Shown here: one piece after another, positions 1-8,658 of the stretch | How the letters are laid out: every line of letters starts with the position of its first letter | Numbering within the stretch: the first letter of the stretch is position 1 | Source: a virus | Length of the DNA: 56,472 nt | Reading direction: 5' to 3' (one strand) | Virus record (IMG/VR): IMGVR_UViG_3300019926_000239 | Location: 1 to 56,472 of that record | The notes under the pieces: model-generated | What the model was told of the DNA's origin: nothing | Databases searched by the model: none | What the model saw: only the letters and a program-made list of their open reading frames with translations | Position numbers and translations under genes: made by a program

Positions 1-228
1 CCACGGTACACCGAGACGCTACGCCCACCAACCACCGGCGACGAGGAGGTACCGGACAACTACACCGGCATCGGACTCACCAGCGACGACGGCGGGCGCT
101 TCGGCGTGTGGGTGGACGGCGACCTCATCACCGTAACCGACCGCATAGGCAAAGCCGACGAGTTCTTAACCGCCCTCGGCGTACAACGCGAACACACCAT
201 CGCGGAGGAGATGGAGGCACACGCATGA
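1..228 (+). CDS. C-terminal part of an unrecognised protein (partial)
   Basis: The gene enters from the left edge. 75 codons are visible in frame 1 and end in a TGA that overlaps the ATG of the next gene as ATGA, which indicates translational coupling. The visible part contains an alternating strand-like segment (GGRFGVWVDGDLITVTD) followed by a helix, but I recognise no family. It belongs to the run of small overlapping accessory genes that extends to 2358. Confidence 0.75.
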   Translation, partial: PRYTETLRPPTTGDEEVPDNYTGIGLTSDDGGRFGVWVDGDLITVTDRIGKADEFLTALGVQREHTIAEEMEAHA

Positions 229-539
229 ACATGGACAACAACCCGTTCGTACACGGCAGCGGCGAACTACCGGCACCGGAGGAGGTTGACGACCAATTGC
301 GGGCGATGAGCGACCGCGAGTTGGTGCGGCACGGCAAACAACTCGTCGAAGGCGCGGAAACGTTTGTTGAGCGCGATAACGTTGAGCAAGCGGAGAGTAC
401 GATATTGCGCGCGGTGGAGACGGCTAAGGAACTTTCGCGGCGCAACACGGTACGCCACCGCCGCGATATGCGCGACCTCGAACGCGGCGAGTTCTTACCG
501 GCAGACGAGTATCCCGACGACGAGGAGGGGCGCGTATGA
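225..539 (+). CDS. Hypothetical acidic helical protein, 104 aa
   Basis: The start is the ATG of an ATGA overlap with the previous gene; the longer frame upstream is Arg-rich and out of character, so it was not used. The protein is mostly charged helix (residues about 25-85) with an acidic C-terminus. No catalytic motif is visible. It overlaps the next gene by four bases, so the two are probably translated together. Function unknown. Confidence 0.75.
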   Translation: MNMDNNPFVHGSGELPAPEEVDDQLRAMSDRELVRHGKQLVEGAETFVERDNVEQAESTILRAVETAKELSRRNTVRHRRDMRDLERGEFLPADEYPDDEEGRV

Positions 540-748
540 GCGAGGCGTATAAGTGCGACGGGTGCGGCGAGTATTACGACGGCACGCCGGCGGCGACCCT
601 CGAAATCGACTACGACGAGAGGACGGTGGGCGGCGACCTCGTCTACGTAACCGAGAGGGGCACCGAGGAAATACCATACTCACGCAACCAAACCGAGATA
701 AACACTTGCGTGAGGTGCGCCCGCGAACTCATCGAGGTGATAGAATGA
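536..748 (+). CDS. Small zinc-ribbon protein, 70 aa
   Basis: Two CxxC knuckles are visible (CDGC near the N-terminus and CVRC near residue 59) around a short beta segment, so a treble-clef or ribbon zinc fold is likely. Such small zinc proteins are common in haloarchaeal viruses, usually with no assigned role. Both ends overlap neighbours by ATGA junctions, giving a tightly coupled operon. Confidence 0.8.
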   Translation: MSEAYKCDGCGEYYDGTPAATLEIDYDERTVGGDLVYVTERGTEEIPYSRNQTEINTCVRCARELIEVIE

Positions 749-1068
749 GCCGCGCACGTGACCCACATGAGGAAACACCGTGGGATAACGACACCAGCAC
801 GTTCCTCCTCGACCCTCCTCCACGTGAGGAGTTGGAGGGCATGAACATCTACGAGATAAAGCAAGAGTACGAGGTGGCGGGCGACACGGCAGCGCGGTGG
901 CAATCATACCACGGCATATATGAGCCGGAGAAGGACGAGGGCGGAAGTAGCATACACGCCGGTGCAAGTGGCGGGCTTGCGGGCACCCTCAAAGACCTAT
1001 CGGCGGACGAGTTTAGCCGCAAGTACGTACCGGCACGCCACCGCCGAGGAGGTGAGCCGGATGAGTGA
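745..1068 (+). CDS. HTH-like small protein, paralogue of the gene at 30048
   Basis: The ATG overlaps the preceding stop as ATGA. The middle has the pattern YEVAGDTAARWQSYHGIYEP, matching HYDVGDSVAGRWLCHYGLYE in the protein encoded at 30048-30485; both continue with a conserved LSADEFSRKYVP-type tail. This looks like a homeodomain-like helix-turn-helix of the kind that ends in xxRWxxxYGI. DNA binding is therefore inferred but not shown. 107 aa. Confidence 0.75.
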   Translation: MSRARDPHEETPWDNDTSTFLLDPPPREELEGMNIYEIKQEYEVAGDTAARWQSYHGIYEPEKDEGGSSIHAGASGGLAGTLKDLSADEFSRKYVPARHRRGGEPDE

Positions 1069-1351
1069 ACGCGCGTTATACTTCCGCATCAAACGCATCG
1101 GTGCAACGTTGTTCATACGGCTAACGCCGGAGGATATTGAAGCCTACTCACGCACAATCAAGAGCGTGCCCACACCGGACGGCGACGACCCATACCTCAT
1201 CCAACCGGTAAACCAACTCGGTCACATAGACGAGGACGAACTTTACGACATCGTGTTCGACCCGAACGAGTTTGATGAGGCGCGCCGTGAGTTGGTGCCA
1301 CGCGAAAAAACACCGTGGCATAACCCAGGTGGTGAGAGCGGTGACGATTGA
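1061..1351 (+). CDS. Hypothetical protein, 96 aa
   Basis: The start ATG lies inside the end of the previous gene and is preceded by GAGGAGGTGAG, a good Shine-Dalgarno sequence. The N-terminal half alternates hydrophobic residues as in a beta-rich fold, and the C-terminal third is acidic. No recognised family. It is the fifth member of the overlapping run of small genes. Confidence 0.75.
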   Translation: MSERALYFRIKRIGATLFIRLTPEDIEAYSRTIKSVPTPDGDDPYLIQPVNQLGHIDEDELYDIVFDPNEFDEARRELVPREKTPWHNPGGESGDD

Positions 1352-1736
1352 TGAGGTGCGGCAAGACGTTAACAGCACGCGGCACCGGCGCGTCCGCATG
1401 ATGTTCGGTCACGACGAGGCGTTTACGCAACTACGCGACGAGGGCACGGTGCTTACGGCGCGTGGTGGGGAGCGTAGCGCCGGACCCGTGTGGGTGAGCC
1501 GTAGCCGCACCGGCGAAAAGAAGTTCGACGCGTGGCGTGAGCATTATGCCACCGTACAACTCGACGCCGACGACGGGTTTACGCGCCGCGGTACGTTTTT
1601 CGAGTGGGCGGCGCGCATACCACTTTCAGTCACCGGCTTCGATACCGTGGCAGCGTGGGAGGATGCACTCTCGGAAAACGGTGATAGTATGCGGCTACCG
1701 CGCACCATATACGTTTACCTGGTGGAACGCGAGTAG
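1341..1736 (+). CDS. Hypothetical protein, possibly ASCH/PUA-like, 131 aa
   Basis: A GTG start at 1341 is chosen because GGTGGTGAG lies just upstream and the start overlaps the previous gene end, as elsewhere in this operon; an ATG further upstream gives a poor N-terminus. A segment reading FTQLRDEGTVLTARGGER recalls the start of ASCH domains (RNA-binding PUA-like fold), but the match is weak. Last gene of the first operon. Confidence 0.6.
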   Translation: MTIDEVRQDVNSTRHRRVRMMFGHDEAFTQLRDEGTVLTARGGERSAGPVWVSRSRTGEKKFDAWREHYATVQLDADDGFTRRGTFFEWAARIPLSVTGFDTVAAWEDALSENGDSMRLPRTIYVYLVERE

Positions 1737-1788
1737 GTTGCGAGGGTTCACATCCCTCCTCCGGCTTTGAGCCTCCGCCGGCTTGAGT

Positions 1789-1832
1789 GCGCGCCTACGC
1801 GCGGCACGGCGCGGTTCAGCGCGGTTCTACGC
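1789..1832. repeat. GC-rich intergenic repeat
   Basis: Contains GCGCGCCTACGCGCGG followed by CGCGGTTC twice in succession. A 24-bp block at its start recurs exactly at 40402. It lies between a gene end and a shared-type promoter, like the other members of this family. Confidence 0.6.
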
Positions 1833-1874
1833 AATAGCATATTATCACCACGCCGCCGTATGCGAGTTAGGGCA

Positions 1875-1931
1875 CCATAAGGTATAAGTGATACCGCCAC
1901 GGACGATTAAGTAGAAGGTGAGGTGAACCCG
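1875..1931 (+). promoter_or_regulatory. Shared promoter and leader, type I
   Basis: CCATAAGGTATAAGTGATAC gives the TATA region. It is followed by CGGACGATTAAGTAGAAGG and GTGAGGTGAACCCG before the ATG at 1932. The leader carries a Shine-Dalgarno sequence (GGTGAGG). The 39 bp ending in the TATA box are repeated exactly at 47825. Confidence 0.75.
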
Positions 1932-2231
1932 ATGACACAAGAAACCCTAAGCGCGTACGAAAGCAACGATGAGCAAACAAACGGCGACGTGTTCGAGACG
2001 CTTGAGGAGGGCGACCGGATACAGTTCGAGAGCAAGCGCCACGCCACCAAGAAGCCACACGTAGTCAAAACCGGTTACGACGGCAGCGACTTCGTAGCGA
2101 TAGAGGGTCCGGGTGGCGCAAGCAAGATGCTTATACAAAGCGCCAACTACCGCGATTATTTGAGCGTGATGAGTATGGGCGGCAGCGGCAAAGGCGAAAA
2201 GGTGAGCAACCTCCGCGTGGTGGGAGAGTAA
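1932..2231 (+). CDS. Small beta-barrel-like protein, 99 aa
   Basis: The start follows the shared type I leader at the usual distance; an in-frame GTG nine bases upstream lies inside the leader and was rejected. Residues about 25-95 contain LEEGDRIQF and alternating strands suggesting an SH3- or KOW-like small barrel. The gene at 40544 has a similar ALEAGDRIEV opening, so the two may be distant paralogues. Function unknown. Confidence 0.75.
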   Translation: MTQETLSAYESNDEQTNGDVFETLEEGDRIQFESKRHATKKPHVVKTGYDGSDFVAIEGPGGASKMLIQSANYRDYLSVMSMGGSGKGEKVSNLRVVGE

Positions 2232-2232
2232 G

Positions 2233-2358
2233 ATGGCGTTTTGCGAAGGTTGCGGTGTGGATATGTGGGAGTATAGTGAGGCGGCTAAGAGCGACGGGTG
2301 GTGCCGTGGGTGTGCGCCGGAGATGTATTCCGGTGGGACTCACGTGGACGCCGAGTAA
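2233..2358 (+). CDS. Tiny zinc-finger protein, 41 aa
   Basis: The ATG comes one base after the preceding stop and has GGTGGGAG as a Shine-Dalgarno sequence inside the upstream gene. The protein contains CEGC and CRGC pairs separated by about 20 residues, a minimal zinc ribbon. Too small to assign a role; likely co-translated with the gene at 1932. Confidence 0.7.
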   Translation: MAFCEGCGVDMWEYSEAAKSDGWCRGCAPEMYSGGTHVDAE

Positions 2359-2368
2359 CCAGGCGGTT

Positions 2369-2404
2369 GCGGCAGCGGCACTATTCTACGCGGTTCCGCG
2401 CGGT
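2369..2404. repeat. GC-rich intergenic repeat
   Basis: Reads GCGGCAGCGGCACTATTCTA then CGCGGTTCCGCGCGGT. The CGGCACTATTCTACGCGGTT core also appears near 8740 and 48513. Confidence 0.6.
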
Positions 2405-2485
2405 CGTAGGCACAAGAAATATTAACCACGCGCCGGTAGCACCGGTTAACCACGGCACCCTCGTCGTGGCTAACACGGGAAAAAC

Positions 2486-4927
2486 ATGGAACTCGCCACA
2501 CAAGAAGCCACACCGGACGGGGATGAGGTACGCATCGAGGAGTTGCGCGGAGAACAATACCTCGTCGCACCCATAGTCCTCGTCCGTGAGAAAGTGCTTA
2601 ACGGCGGCTACCTTTCGCCGGATGAGATGCAAGAAAGCGAATACGGGTGGAACGGGCGTCCCGTGACCGCACCACCCAACCAGAACGCAAGTGGGCACCC
2701 CACCGACGAGGAGGGCAATTTCGAGAGCGCCAACACGCCCGAAAACCTCGACGAGATGAAGGTGGGGCACCTCGCCGCGGTTGAGTATAGCGACGACCTC
2801 GAAACCGAGAACGACGAGGCAAGCAAGCACGGGCTACGTGGCGAGGTGTGGATACATCTCAAGAGCGCGAAGTATGTTGGTGAAGCCGCGGTGGATGCGG
2901 CGCAAGCGATAGCCAACAGCGAGGCGCTTGAGGTGTCCACCGGCTACTTCCACCGACCCGTCCAAGAGGAGGGCACGTTCAACGGTGAGGAGTACGACCA
3001 ACGCCAAACCGACCTTATGCCCGACCACCTCGCACTCTTACCGAACGAGAAGGGCGCGTGTTCGTGGTCGGACGGGTGCGGCGCGCCGCGGGTTAACGCG
3101 GCACTCGGCATCGACACCGAAGGCGAGGAAACCGCCACCGCTACCGCCAACGCCGACGAGGAGGATGGTGAGCCGGAAGGCGACGGTGAGGAGGACGAAA
3201 CCGACGCCACCGGCAACCAGATGGTCGGCGACATAGTACGGTGGGGCGAAGGCGGCGACGTACGCCCGCGGTACGGTGAGGTGCTTGACGTACGCCAAGA
3301 GGGAGAGCCGTACGATGAGGAAGCCGACGGTGCGGTGAGCGTACAACCGCCGGCAGCACTTATCGAGGTATGGCGTCCCATAGGCGGCGACTGGCGACCC
3401 ACCGGTACACGCGTGGCGCGTAGCCTCGAAACGATAACCGAGGTTGACGAGTTCCCCGACCCCGCTACGTATAACAGCGGCGCACCATCCTACACGGCTA
3501 CGGGTGAGATGGTGCGGTGGAACGCGGCAGCGGCTACACCTACACGTTACGGGCTAACCGTGGACGTTGAGGGTAACGAAGCCGAGGAGGTTGAGCGCGT
3601 TGAGGTACTACGCGCCACCAACGACGGTTTCGAAACCACCGGCGTCCTGGTTGAACGTGAGCGTGAGGAGTTAACCACGGTTGAGAGTCTACCGCCGGCG
3701 GAGGTTATGCGGGTGCCGGCGGCTAACCTACTTGATGAGGCGCGCACGCCAACGTATGAGGAGACGGAAACCTCATCGTGGGCGGAGGTAGCCAAAACAC
3801 TCGACAACTTCCTCTCCGCGGTTGAGGGCGTTACGCCCGACGACGTTGACGAGGTGGGCGACCTCACGGATGAGCAACGGCAGACGCTCTCCGCGCATAC
3901 GCTACTCGGCGACCCCGATGCCGATACGTTCCAAGAGGTCACTTATTTCCCCGTCGTGAACCCAAGCACCGGCGACCTCAACGAAGGCGCGCTTGAGGCG
4001 GTGCTTAGTGGGCGCGGCGCACAAGCGGATATAAGCGAGGAACAACTTGAGAGCGCGCGCCGCGTAGCGCGCAACCTCCTCAACCAAGAGTTCGACCGTG
4101 ATATTGAGAGCGAAGTGGAACTCGACCACTACACGCCGGTGGCGATGTATGAGTTGGGCGACGAGGGTGAGAACAACGAACAAGACCGCGCCGGGTTGAC
4201 AGGTCACGCCCGCGCCGCGTTCAACCGCATACTTGGAATAGACAGCGGCAACGCGGAAGCGGAGTGCGGGTGTGGCGTGTGCCGGTGCGGCTTACATAAC
4301 TTGAACGGATATATGAGTCACGACATCGACGCGCTTGCGGAAGCGAGCGGCATCAACCGCGAAACCATCGAGGGCATGAGTGACGAGGAGATTGCGTCAC
4401 TCGCCGAGAGCCTCGACCTCAACGATGAGGGTGAGGAGATGGATGAGAGCGGCGAAGCCGACGAGTCCGAGAGCGCAAACGGCAGCGACGAGGACGTTAT
4501 GGACGAGATAGATGAGGGCATAGACGAGGAACAGGAAAGCGAAAACAACAACGACGAGGTGCGCGTCCCCGACGAGGTTGAGGAGGAAATCAACGCGCTA
4601 CGTGAGCAAGTTGAGGCGCTTACGGAGAGCCAAGAGCAAGAGCGCCGCGCGGAACTCCTCGACCGGCTTGAGGTGCATTCCGTACACGACCGCGAAACCC
4701 TCGAAAACCTCGACACCGAGGCACTCGAAACGCTCGCCGAGGACGTTGAGGTTGAGGGTGAGGCGTACAACGGCAGCAGCGCCACCGGTGTGAACTACGC
4801 CGGACAAGGCGGTGGGCGTGCGCCGGAAAGCGCGGGCGAACAGGATGTTGACGAGGTGGACGCCGACGAGGCGCGCGACATGGGCGCAAACATCGGCGCA
4901 ATAGCCGGCGCGGAGGGTGGTGACTAA
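2486..4927 (+). CDS. DUF2213-type prohead protease with fused scaffold region, 813 aa
   Basis: Residues about 15-205 match the layout of DUF2213 phage proteins, proposed capsid maturation proteases: NGRPVTAPP, then a GHP turn, VGHLAAVEY, and EVSTGYF. An acidic linker follows. Two copies of a short barrel-like unit begin at G248 (GDIVRW) and G340 (GEMVRW). Next is a conserved block with FPVVNPSTG and AVLSGRGAQADIS, a cysteine cluster CGCGVCRCG at 594-602, and an acidic coiled-coil C-terminus (about 690-765) suited to a scaffold. The gene starts the capsid operon, three bases upstream of the decoration gene. No Shine-Dalgarno sequence is evident. Function is inferred from family and position. 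Confidence 0.75.
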   Translation: MELATQEATPDGDEVRIEELRGEQYLVAPIVLVREKVLNGGYLSPDEMQESEYGWNGRPVTAPPNQNASGHPTDEEGNFESANTPENLDEMKVGHLAAVEYSDDLETENDEASKHGLRGEVWIHLKSAKYVGEAAVDAAQAIANSEALEVSTGYFHRPVQEEGTFNGEEYDQRQTDLMPDHLALLPNEKGACSWSDGCGAPRVNAALGIDTEGEETATATANADEEDGEPEGDGEEDETDATGNQMVGDIVRWGEGGDVRPRYGEVLDVRQEGEPYDEEADGAVSVQPPAALIEVWRPIGGDWRPTGTRVARSLETITEVDEFPDPATYNSGAPSYTATGEMVRWNAAAATPTRYGLTVDVEGNEAEEVERVEVLRATNDGFETTGVLVEREREELTTVESLPPAEVMRVPAANLLDEARTPTYEETETSSWAEVAKTLDNFLSAVEGVTPDDVDEVGDLTDEQRQTLSAHTLLGDPDADTFQEVTYFPVVNPSTGDLNEGALEAVLSGRGAQADISEEQLESARRVARNLLNQEFDRDIESEVELDHYTPVAMYELGDEGENNEQDRAGLTGHARAAFNRILGIDSGNAEAECGCGVCRCGLHNLNGYMSHDIDALAEASGINRETIEGMSDEEIASLAESLDLNDEGEEMDESGEADESESANGSDEDVMDEIDEGIDEEQESENNNDEVRVPDEVEEEINALREQVEALTESQEQERRAELLDRLEVHSVHDRETLENLDTEALETLAEDVEVEGEAYNGSSATGVNYAGQGGGRAPESAGEQDVDEVDADEARDMGANIGAIAGAEGGD

Positions 4928-4929
4928 CG

Positions 4930-5436
4930 ATGGCGGACGATGCCATAGTCCTCAACGGCAACGAAGTTACGTTTGTCGAGGAGGAGGGGCAACCCACCAC
5001 CGACACCGAGGATATATACCCCGGCAACCTCGTCGTCTTTGACGCCAACGGCGACGTAACCAAGAACGGCGGTGAGGCGGCTACCGGGCACGGGCAAGTT
5101 CTCGACCTCCCGTTCGACCCCGACGTGGACAAGGGCGACAACCTTAACGGTGAGTACGCCGGCAACCGCGCTTCGGTAAAGAGCATCCCCATAGGCGGAG
5201 AGGTTGACCTACGCCTCGCCGCGGGTGGCGACCTCACCACCGCCGCCAACGCCAACGTAACCCAGGGCGACCTTCTGGTTGAGTCGGCTAACGGCGGGCT
5301 TGCAGCGTTCGCATCGGCGGAAACCAGCGGCACGCCGGAAGGTGCCGTATATGAGGCGCTTGAGTCCGTAGACAACTCGGGTGCCGCCGCCGGCGTAGGT
5401 AATCAGGTCTACATAGAAGTACGGAGGATAGCATGA
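4930..5436 (+). CDS. Head decoration-like protein, 168 aa
   Basis: A beta-rich protein with many Gly, Val and Asp and no cysteines. It sits directly between the protease/scaffold and the major capsid gene, the usual place for a capsid decoration or stabilising protein. Composition (DIYPGNLVVFDANGDV, then GDLLVESANGGL) fits DUF2190-like decoration proteins, though similarity is judged by eye only. Its stop overlaps the next ATG. Confidence 0.6.
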   Translation: MADDAIVLNGNEVTFVEEEGQPTTDTEDIYPGNLVVFDANGDVTKNGGEAATGHGQVLDLPFDPDVDKGDNLNGEYAGNRASVKSIPIGGEVDLRLAAGGDLTTAANANVTQGDLLVESANGGLAAFASAETSGTPEGAVYEALESVDNSGAAAGVGNQVYIEVRRIA

Positions 5437-6524
5437 GCGCAGAACCACAAGAGGGCACCATCCCTCGCGGAGAGCAAGCAAGTACCGACACGATAGATTC
5501 GATGATGAACGCCGCAAGCGGTGGCGGGTTCACACAACTCGCAACCCAAAGCGAACTTGCGGCACTCGTCGCAAACGGCGCGTCGGATGAGCAAGTCAAG
5601 CGTGCCGCCCAGGCGGTGAAGGAGGTACGCGCCAACTCGCAACTACGCGAGGATGAGTGGCGTAGTCTCGACGACCGCCTCATCGACATCGCGCAAAAGC
5701 GTCTCGTCGTGGTGGACTACCTACGTGACGAGGGGCTTACCATTAACGAAGACCTCGCCACCATAATCCACGAGCATGAGGACACGAACGAGTTTGGTGA
5801 CGCCGAAGTGGATATGGCGGCGCAAACGGGCGGGGCGGAGGACGTAAACCAATTCGGCATCCAGGGAACGCCTCTCCCCATAGTCCACAAGAGTTTCCAA
5901 ATCAACCGCCGTTTCCTCCTCGCAAGCCGCCGGCGTGGGCAAGACCTACGCGCAAGCGGACAAGCGAAGGCGGCGCGTGCGGTTGCGGAGGGTGTGGACT
6001 CTCTCGTATGGGACGGGTGGAACGGTGCCGTGCGCGGCTACTCCGCGGACGGGCTTACCACCCACCCCGACCGCAACACGGTGGGCATCGCCGACCCCCT
6101 CGACACGAACACCAGCGTCCAAGACCTACGCAACGACATACTTGCGGGCGTTGAGGCAATCGAGGACGATGAGTACGGCGACATCGAACTCGCCGGCTTC
6201 TTCGGGCGTGGGTATTGGCAGCGCCTACGCGCCGAGGACACCGGTACCAGCGAGGAACGTGGACTCCTCGAACGGCTACAAGAGGAGTTCGCCGACACCA
6301 TCGACATGAACATGGCACCTACGCTACCGGACGACGTAGCGGTGCTATTCGAGCCTTCGCCGGACGTGGTGGAACTCGCTATCGCCGCCGACCTCCAGAA
6401 CGTTGAGTGGGACAGCGGCGACGGCATGACTACCAAGATGAAGGTGATGGCGTCCATCACGCCGGTAGTCAAGAGCGACCAGAGTGGACAATCCGGTGTC
6501 GCCCACCTCGGACCCGGACTCTAA
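5433..6524 (+). CDS. HK97-fold major capsid protein, 363 aa
   Basis: After an N-terminal helical region (about 1-95) the protein shows the features of the HK97/encapsulin-like group: an extended E-loop-like segment, the phrase PLPIVHKSFQINRRFL, then a long spine helix with repeated Ala and Arg, and beta strands ending in a GHLG-type tail. Length and position after protease and decoration genes fit the major capsid protein. It should be among the most abundant products of the genome. Confidence 0.85.
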   Translation: MSAEPQEGTIPRGEQASTDTIDSMMNAASGGGFTQLATQSELAALVANGASDEQVKRAAQAVKEVRANSQLREDEWRSLDDRLIDIAQKRLVVVDYLRDEGLTINEDLATIIHEHEDTNEFGDAEVDMAAQTGGAEDVNQFGIQGTPLPIVHKSFQINRRFLLASRRRGQDLRASGQAKAARAVAEGVDSLVWDGWNGAVRGYSADGLTTHPDRNTVGIADPLDTNTSVQDLRNDILAGVEAIEDDEYGDIELAGFFGRGYWQRLRAEDTGTSEERGLLERLQEEFADTIDMNMAPTLPDDVAVLFEPSPDVVELAIAADLQNVEWDSGDGMTTKMKVMASITPVVKSDQSGQSGVAHLGPGL

Positions 6525-6610
6525 GTAGCCGCCGTCTTGCGATGAGTTAGTCGGTTCCAAATCTCACCTCCGCGAAACCCGCTTCTTTGACACCTCACTC
6601 GACGAGTAGC

Positions 6611-6660
6611 CGCGGCGCTACGGTGCGCGGGCACGCGCGGTTTCACGCGGTTCCGCCGTG
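6611..6660. repeat. GC-rich intergenic repeat
   Basis: Contains GCGCGGTTTCACGCGGTTCC, the clearest form of the CGCGGTT-YCACGCGGT motif. It lies in the 255-bp gap between the capsid gene and the next promoter. Confidence 0.6.
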
Positions 6661-6723
6661 GTCACACGCACTTCCTAACACTCGAATAAGCAAGAAGGCA
6701 AGAAGGCGTAGGTATGGGTGGGG

Positions 6724-6779
6724 CATAAGGTATAAGTAGTACCGGTACGGACGATTAAGTAGAAGGTGAGGTGAACCCG
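6724..6779 (+). promoter_or_regulatory. Shared promoter and leader, type I
   Basis: CATAAGGTATAAGTAGTACC, then GGTACGGACGATTAAGTAG and AAGGTGAGGTGAACCCG lead to the ATG at 6780. TATA-to-start distance is about 50 bp. Confidence 0.75.
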
Positions 6780-6884
6780 ATGACAGAAAAAATAGACGTT
6801 GAAACGGTAACGGAACTCGAACGCGTTGCGGCGAACCCCACGGTCGTGCGCGCAACGGTTGCCCTCCTCACCGGTGGGGCGTAA
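6780..6884 (+). CDS. Very small protein, 34 aa
   Basis: Supported mainly by its position: the ATG follows the shared leader exactly as for larger genes, and the frame closes before a second Shine-Dalgarno region (AAGAGGTGAACCC) for the next gene. The peptide is a single amphipathic helix followed by a hydrophobic stretch (VVRATVALLTGG). It could be a regulatory peptide or a short leader for the next gene. Confidence 0.55.
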   Translation: MTEKIDVETVTELERVAANPTVVRATVALLTGGA

Positions 6885-7195
6885 ACAAGAGGTGAACCCA
6901 AATGAGCGAAAGAGAATCACGACACGACATAAGCGAGCGCGTAGTTGACCAGGTAATACCGGAAGCGGAGAAACTCAACGCGGTGCGTAGCGCGCGGTGC
7001 AAAGTCGGCGGTGAGCAATTCCACGGAGAGATAGGGCACTACTTCCGCCAACACCGCATAACGCTACGCGGCGACACGGATAGCGAACAGTTCCTCAAGG
7101 CGGTGAGTTACCTATGCGATAAGCACGGGCTTGAGGTGGACGAGGAGAAGGGGCACACGTTCGCGGGTGAGGATTACAGGTGATACAGCAGAATG

Positions 7196-7215
7196 CCCCC
7201 GCCTTTAGGCGGGGG
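7196..7215. repeat. Left-end hairpin of the tnpB element
   Basis: A perfect 8-bp stem, CCCCCGCC and GGCGGGGG, around a TTTA loop. It lies 18 bp inside the inferred left boundary and mirrors the right-end hairpin. Confidence 0.7.
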
Positions 7216-7274
7216 ATGAATGCGTCAACCCCTTAGCCTACCGCGCCACGTAAACCCACTTGGATATTCGTTGC

Positions 7275-7283
7275 CTTTATATA
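7275..7283 (+). promoter_or_regulatory. TATA box of tnpB
   Basis: CTTTATATAC lies about 26-33 bp upstream of the ATG at 7308. This is the spacing expected for a leaderless haloarchaeal transcript and helps choose that start over the upstream ATG at 7260. Confidence 0.6.
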
Positions 7284-7307
7284 CTCTACAACCAATATAC
7301 AACTGTA

Positions 7308-8357
7308 ATGGTCACGACGACGGTGACGGTAAAGTTCCACCAACCCACCCGTGAACGTAGACGCGAATGGCAGAAAGCCATGCGTCTCTACCGCGATACC
7401 AAGCAGTACGTCATAGACGGGTGGGAAAACGGAGACTTCGATATGTCCGTCACCACGTCGGAGATAGACAACGAACTCTACGCCGCCATACAGAACCAAG
7501 CCATACGCGAGGCTAAGAGCGACTACAAACGGGACGGGATAGTAGAGTACCACCAGAGCCAACCTTTCGCCGTCAACAACCAGAACTGGGAAGTTGACAC
7601 TACCGACAACGGCAACGTCGTCATCGGCTTCCCCTGTATAACCGGATGGTGGTACACTCCCGTAGAAGTCTACGACGAAGTGGACGAAGCCGTACAAAAA
7701 CTCATAGACGGTGAAGCCGATAAGTCACGGCTACAAGTCTACCGCCGTGGTTCTGAATGGTATGCCACCTTTAACGTCGAACACGAGCAAGACGTGGGTG
7801 GCGAAACACCTGTCGGTGTAGATGTAGGACACAACCACGTTCTCGCCGTCCGTGTACCCGACGAGGACGAATCCATGCTCGTATCCGGTAAGGAAGCGAA
7901 GTACGTCCGGCGTAAGTATCGTTCCCTACGCGATTCGCTACAGGAAGCGGGTGCGCTTCGCGCACGTAACCGCGTGGGTAACAAAGAACAGCGCCGGATT
8001 AAGGACATGAATCATAAACTCTCCCGTCAACTCGTAGAGTTTGCTTCCAAGTTTGAGAACGCCGTGATACGTATGGAGGACTTAGAAGGCATACGAGACG
8101 GTAACGGTTGGGATGGAGTCCACTCGTGGCATTTCCACCAGCTACAGGAGTTCGTCACGTACAAAGCAGAGAAAGAAGGTATCGAGGTTGAGAAGGTAGA
8201 CCCGCACAACACGAGTCAGACGTGTTCAGAGTGTGGCGAAGATGAAGACACGGTACGTGACGGCGACCACTTCGTGTGTCATGAGTGTGGGTACGAACGC
8301 CACGCCGACTTGAACGCGGCGAACAACATAGCGAGACGGGAGGGAGAAGCTTGTTAA
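7308..8357 (+). CDS. tnpB: TnpB RNA-guided nuclease, 349 aa
   Basis: RuvC-like residues are all visible: D172 in VGVDVGHN, E257 in MEDLEG and D334 in [11 protein letters not shown] four-cysteine zinc knuckle (C306, C309, C324, C327) lies between the last two. TnpB is an omega-RNA-guided DNA nuclease that helps the element persist after excision. The start is the ATG behind the TATA box. Length fits a compact haloarchaeal TnpB. All active residues are present, so it may be functional. Unlike the surrounding viral genes it contains AGCT sites (8140, 8348), which supports recent arrival. Confidence 0.9.
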   Translation: MVTTTVTVKFHQPTRERRREWQKAMRLYRDTKQYVIDGWENGDFDMSVTTSEIDNELYAAIQNQAIREAKSDYKRDGIVEYHQSQPFAVNNQNWEVDTTDNGNVVIGFPCITGWWYTPVEVYDEVDEAVQKLIDGEADKSRLQVYRRGSEWYATFNVEHEQDVGGETPVGVDVGHNHVLAVRVPDEDESMLVSGKEAKYVRRKYRSLRDSLQEAGALRARNRVGNKEQRRIKDMNHKLSRQLVEFASKFENAVIRMEDLEGIRDGNGWDGVHSWHFHQLQEFVTYKAEKEGIEVEKVDPHNTSQTCSECGEDEDTVRDGDHFVCHECGYERHADLNAANNIARREGEAC

Positions 8358-8658
8358 GCAAATCGGAGATTTGCGTACCGTCGGAAATCTTCCGATTTCC
8401 GAGACTCGGCGTAACAGTCCGGCTGACGAACCGAGTGCCACGCGGGATTAGACAACCCGCCGTCGTTTTGACGCCTACCGTGAGTAGGGTGGAAGGCGGC
8501 TTTGACACCGCTACGTGTGCTGTAAAGGAGTGTCGGAGTTATAACGACACCCGACCTATGAAGGAGTCACGCGAAAGCGTACCCGAACTCCGAGGAAAGG
8601 CACAACCTTAATATCCCCTTCGGGGATTCCCGCGTCTTTAGGCGCGGGAGGATGTCAA
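8358..8658 (+). ncRNA. Putative omega-RNA region in the element's right end
   Basis: The 300 bp after tnpB contain no gene but several inverted repeats, including AATCGGAGATTTGCG/CGGAAATCTTCCG, ATCCCCTTCGGGGAT at 8612 and the terminal hairpin. In this family the right end encodes the scaffold RNA, and the bases after the boundary act as guide. The guide here would start at 8659 with GTGGTGCTACGCG, the interrupted gene itself. Exact RNA ends cannot be read from sequence. Confidence 0.5.

Larger units (their letters stand above)
7178..8658 (+). mobile_element. IS200/IS605-type element with tnpB only (IS1341-like)
   Basis: The boundaries come from restoring the interrupted gene: the left flank ends in TTAC (7174-7177) and the right end finishes in GGGAGGATGTCAA. 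Each end has a hairpin with a TTTA loop core (7196-7215 and 8629-8648), as in single-strand transposing IS200/IS605 elements. No tnpA is present, so movement would need a transposase supplied elsewhere. There is no target duplication, as expected for this family. Confidence 0.85.

Noticed and set aside
7178-8658. Complete IS200/IS605 element with tnpA
   Set aside because: No Tyr-type transposase frame is present in or near the element; only tnpB and the end structures are seen.
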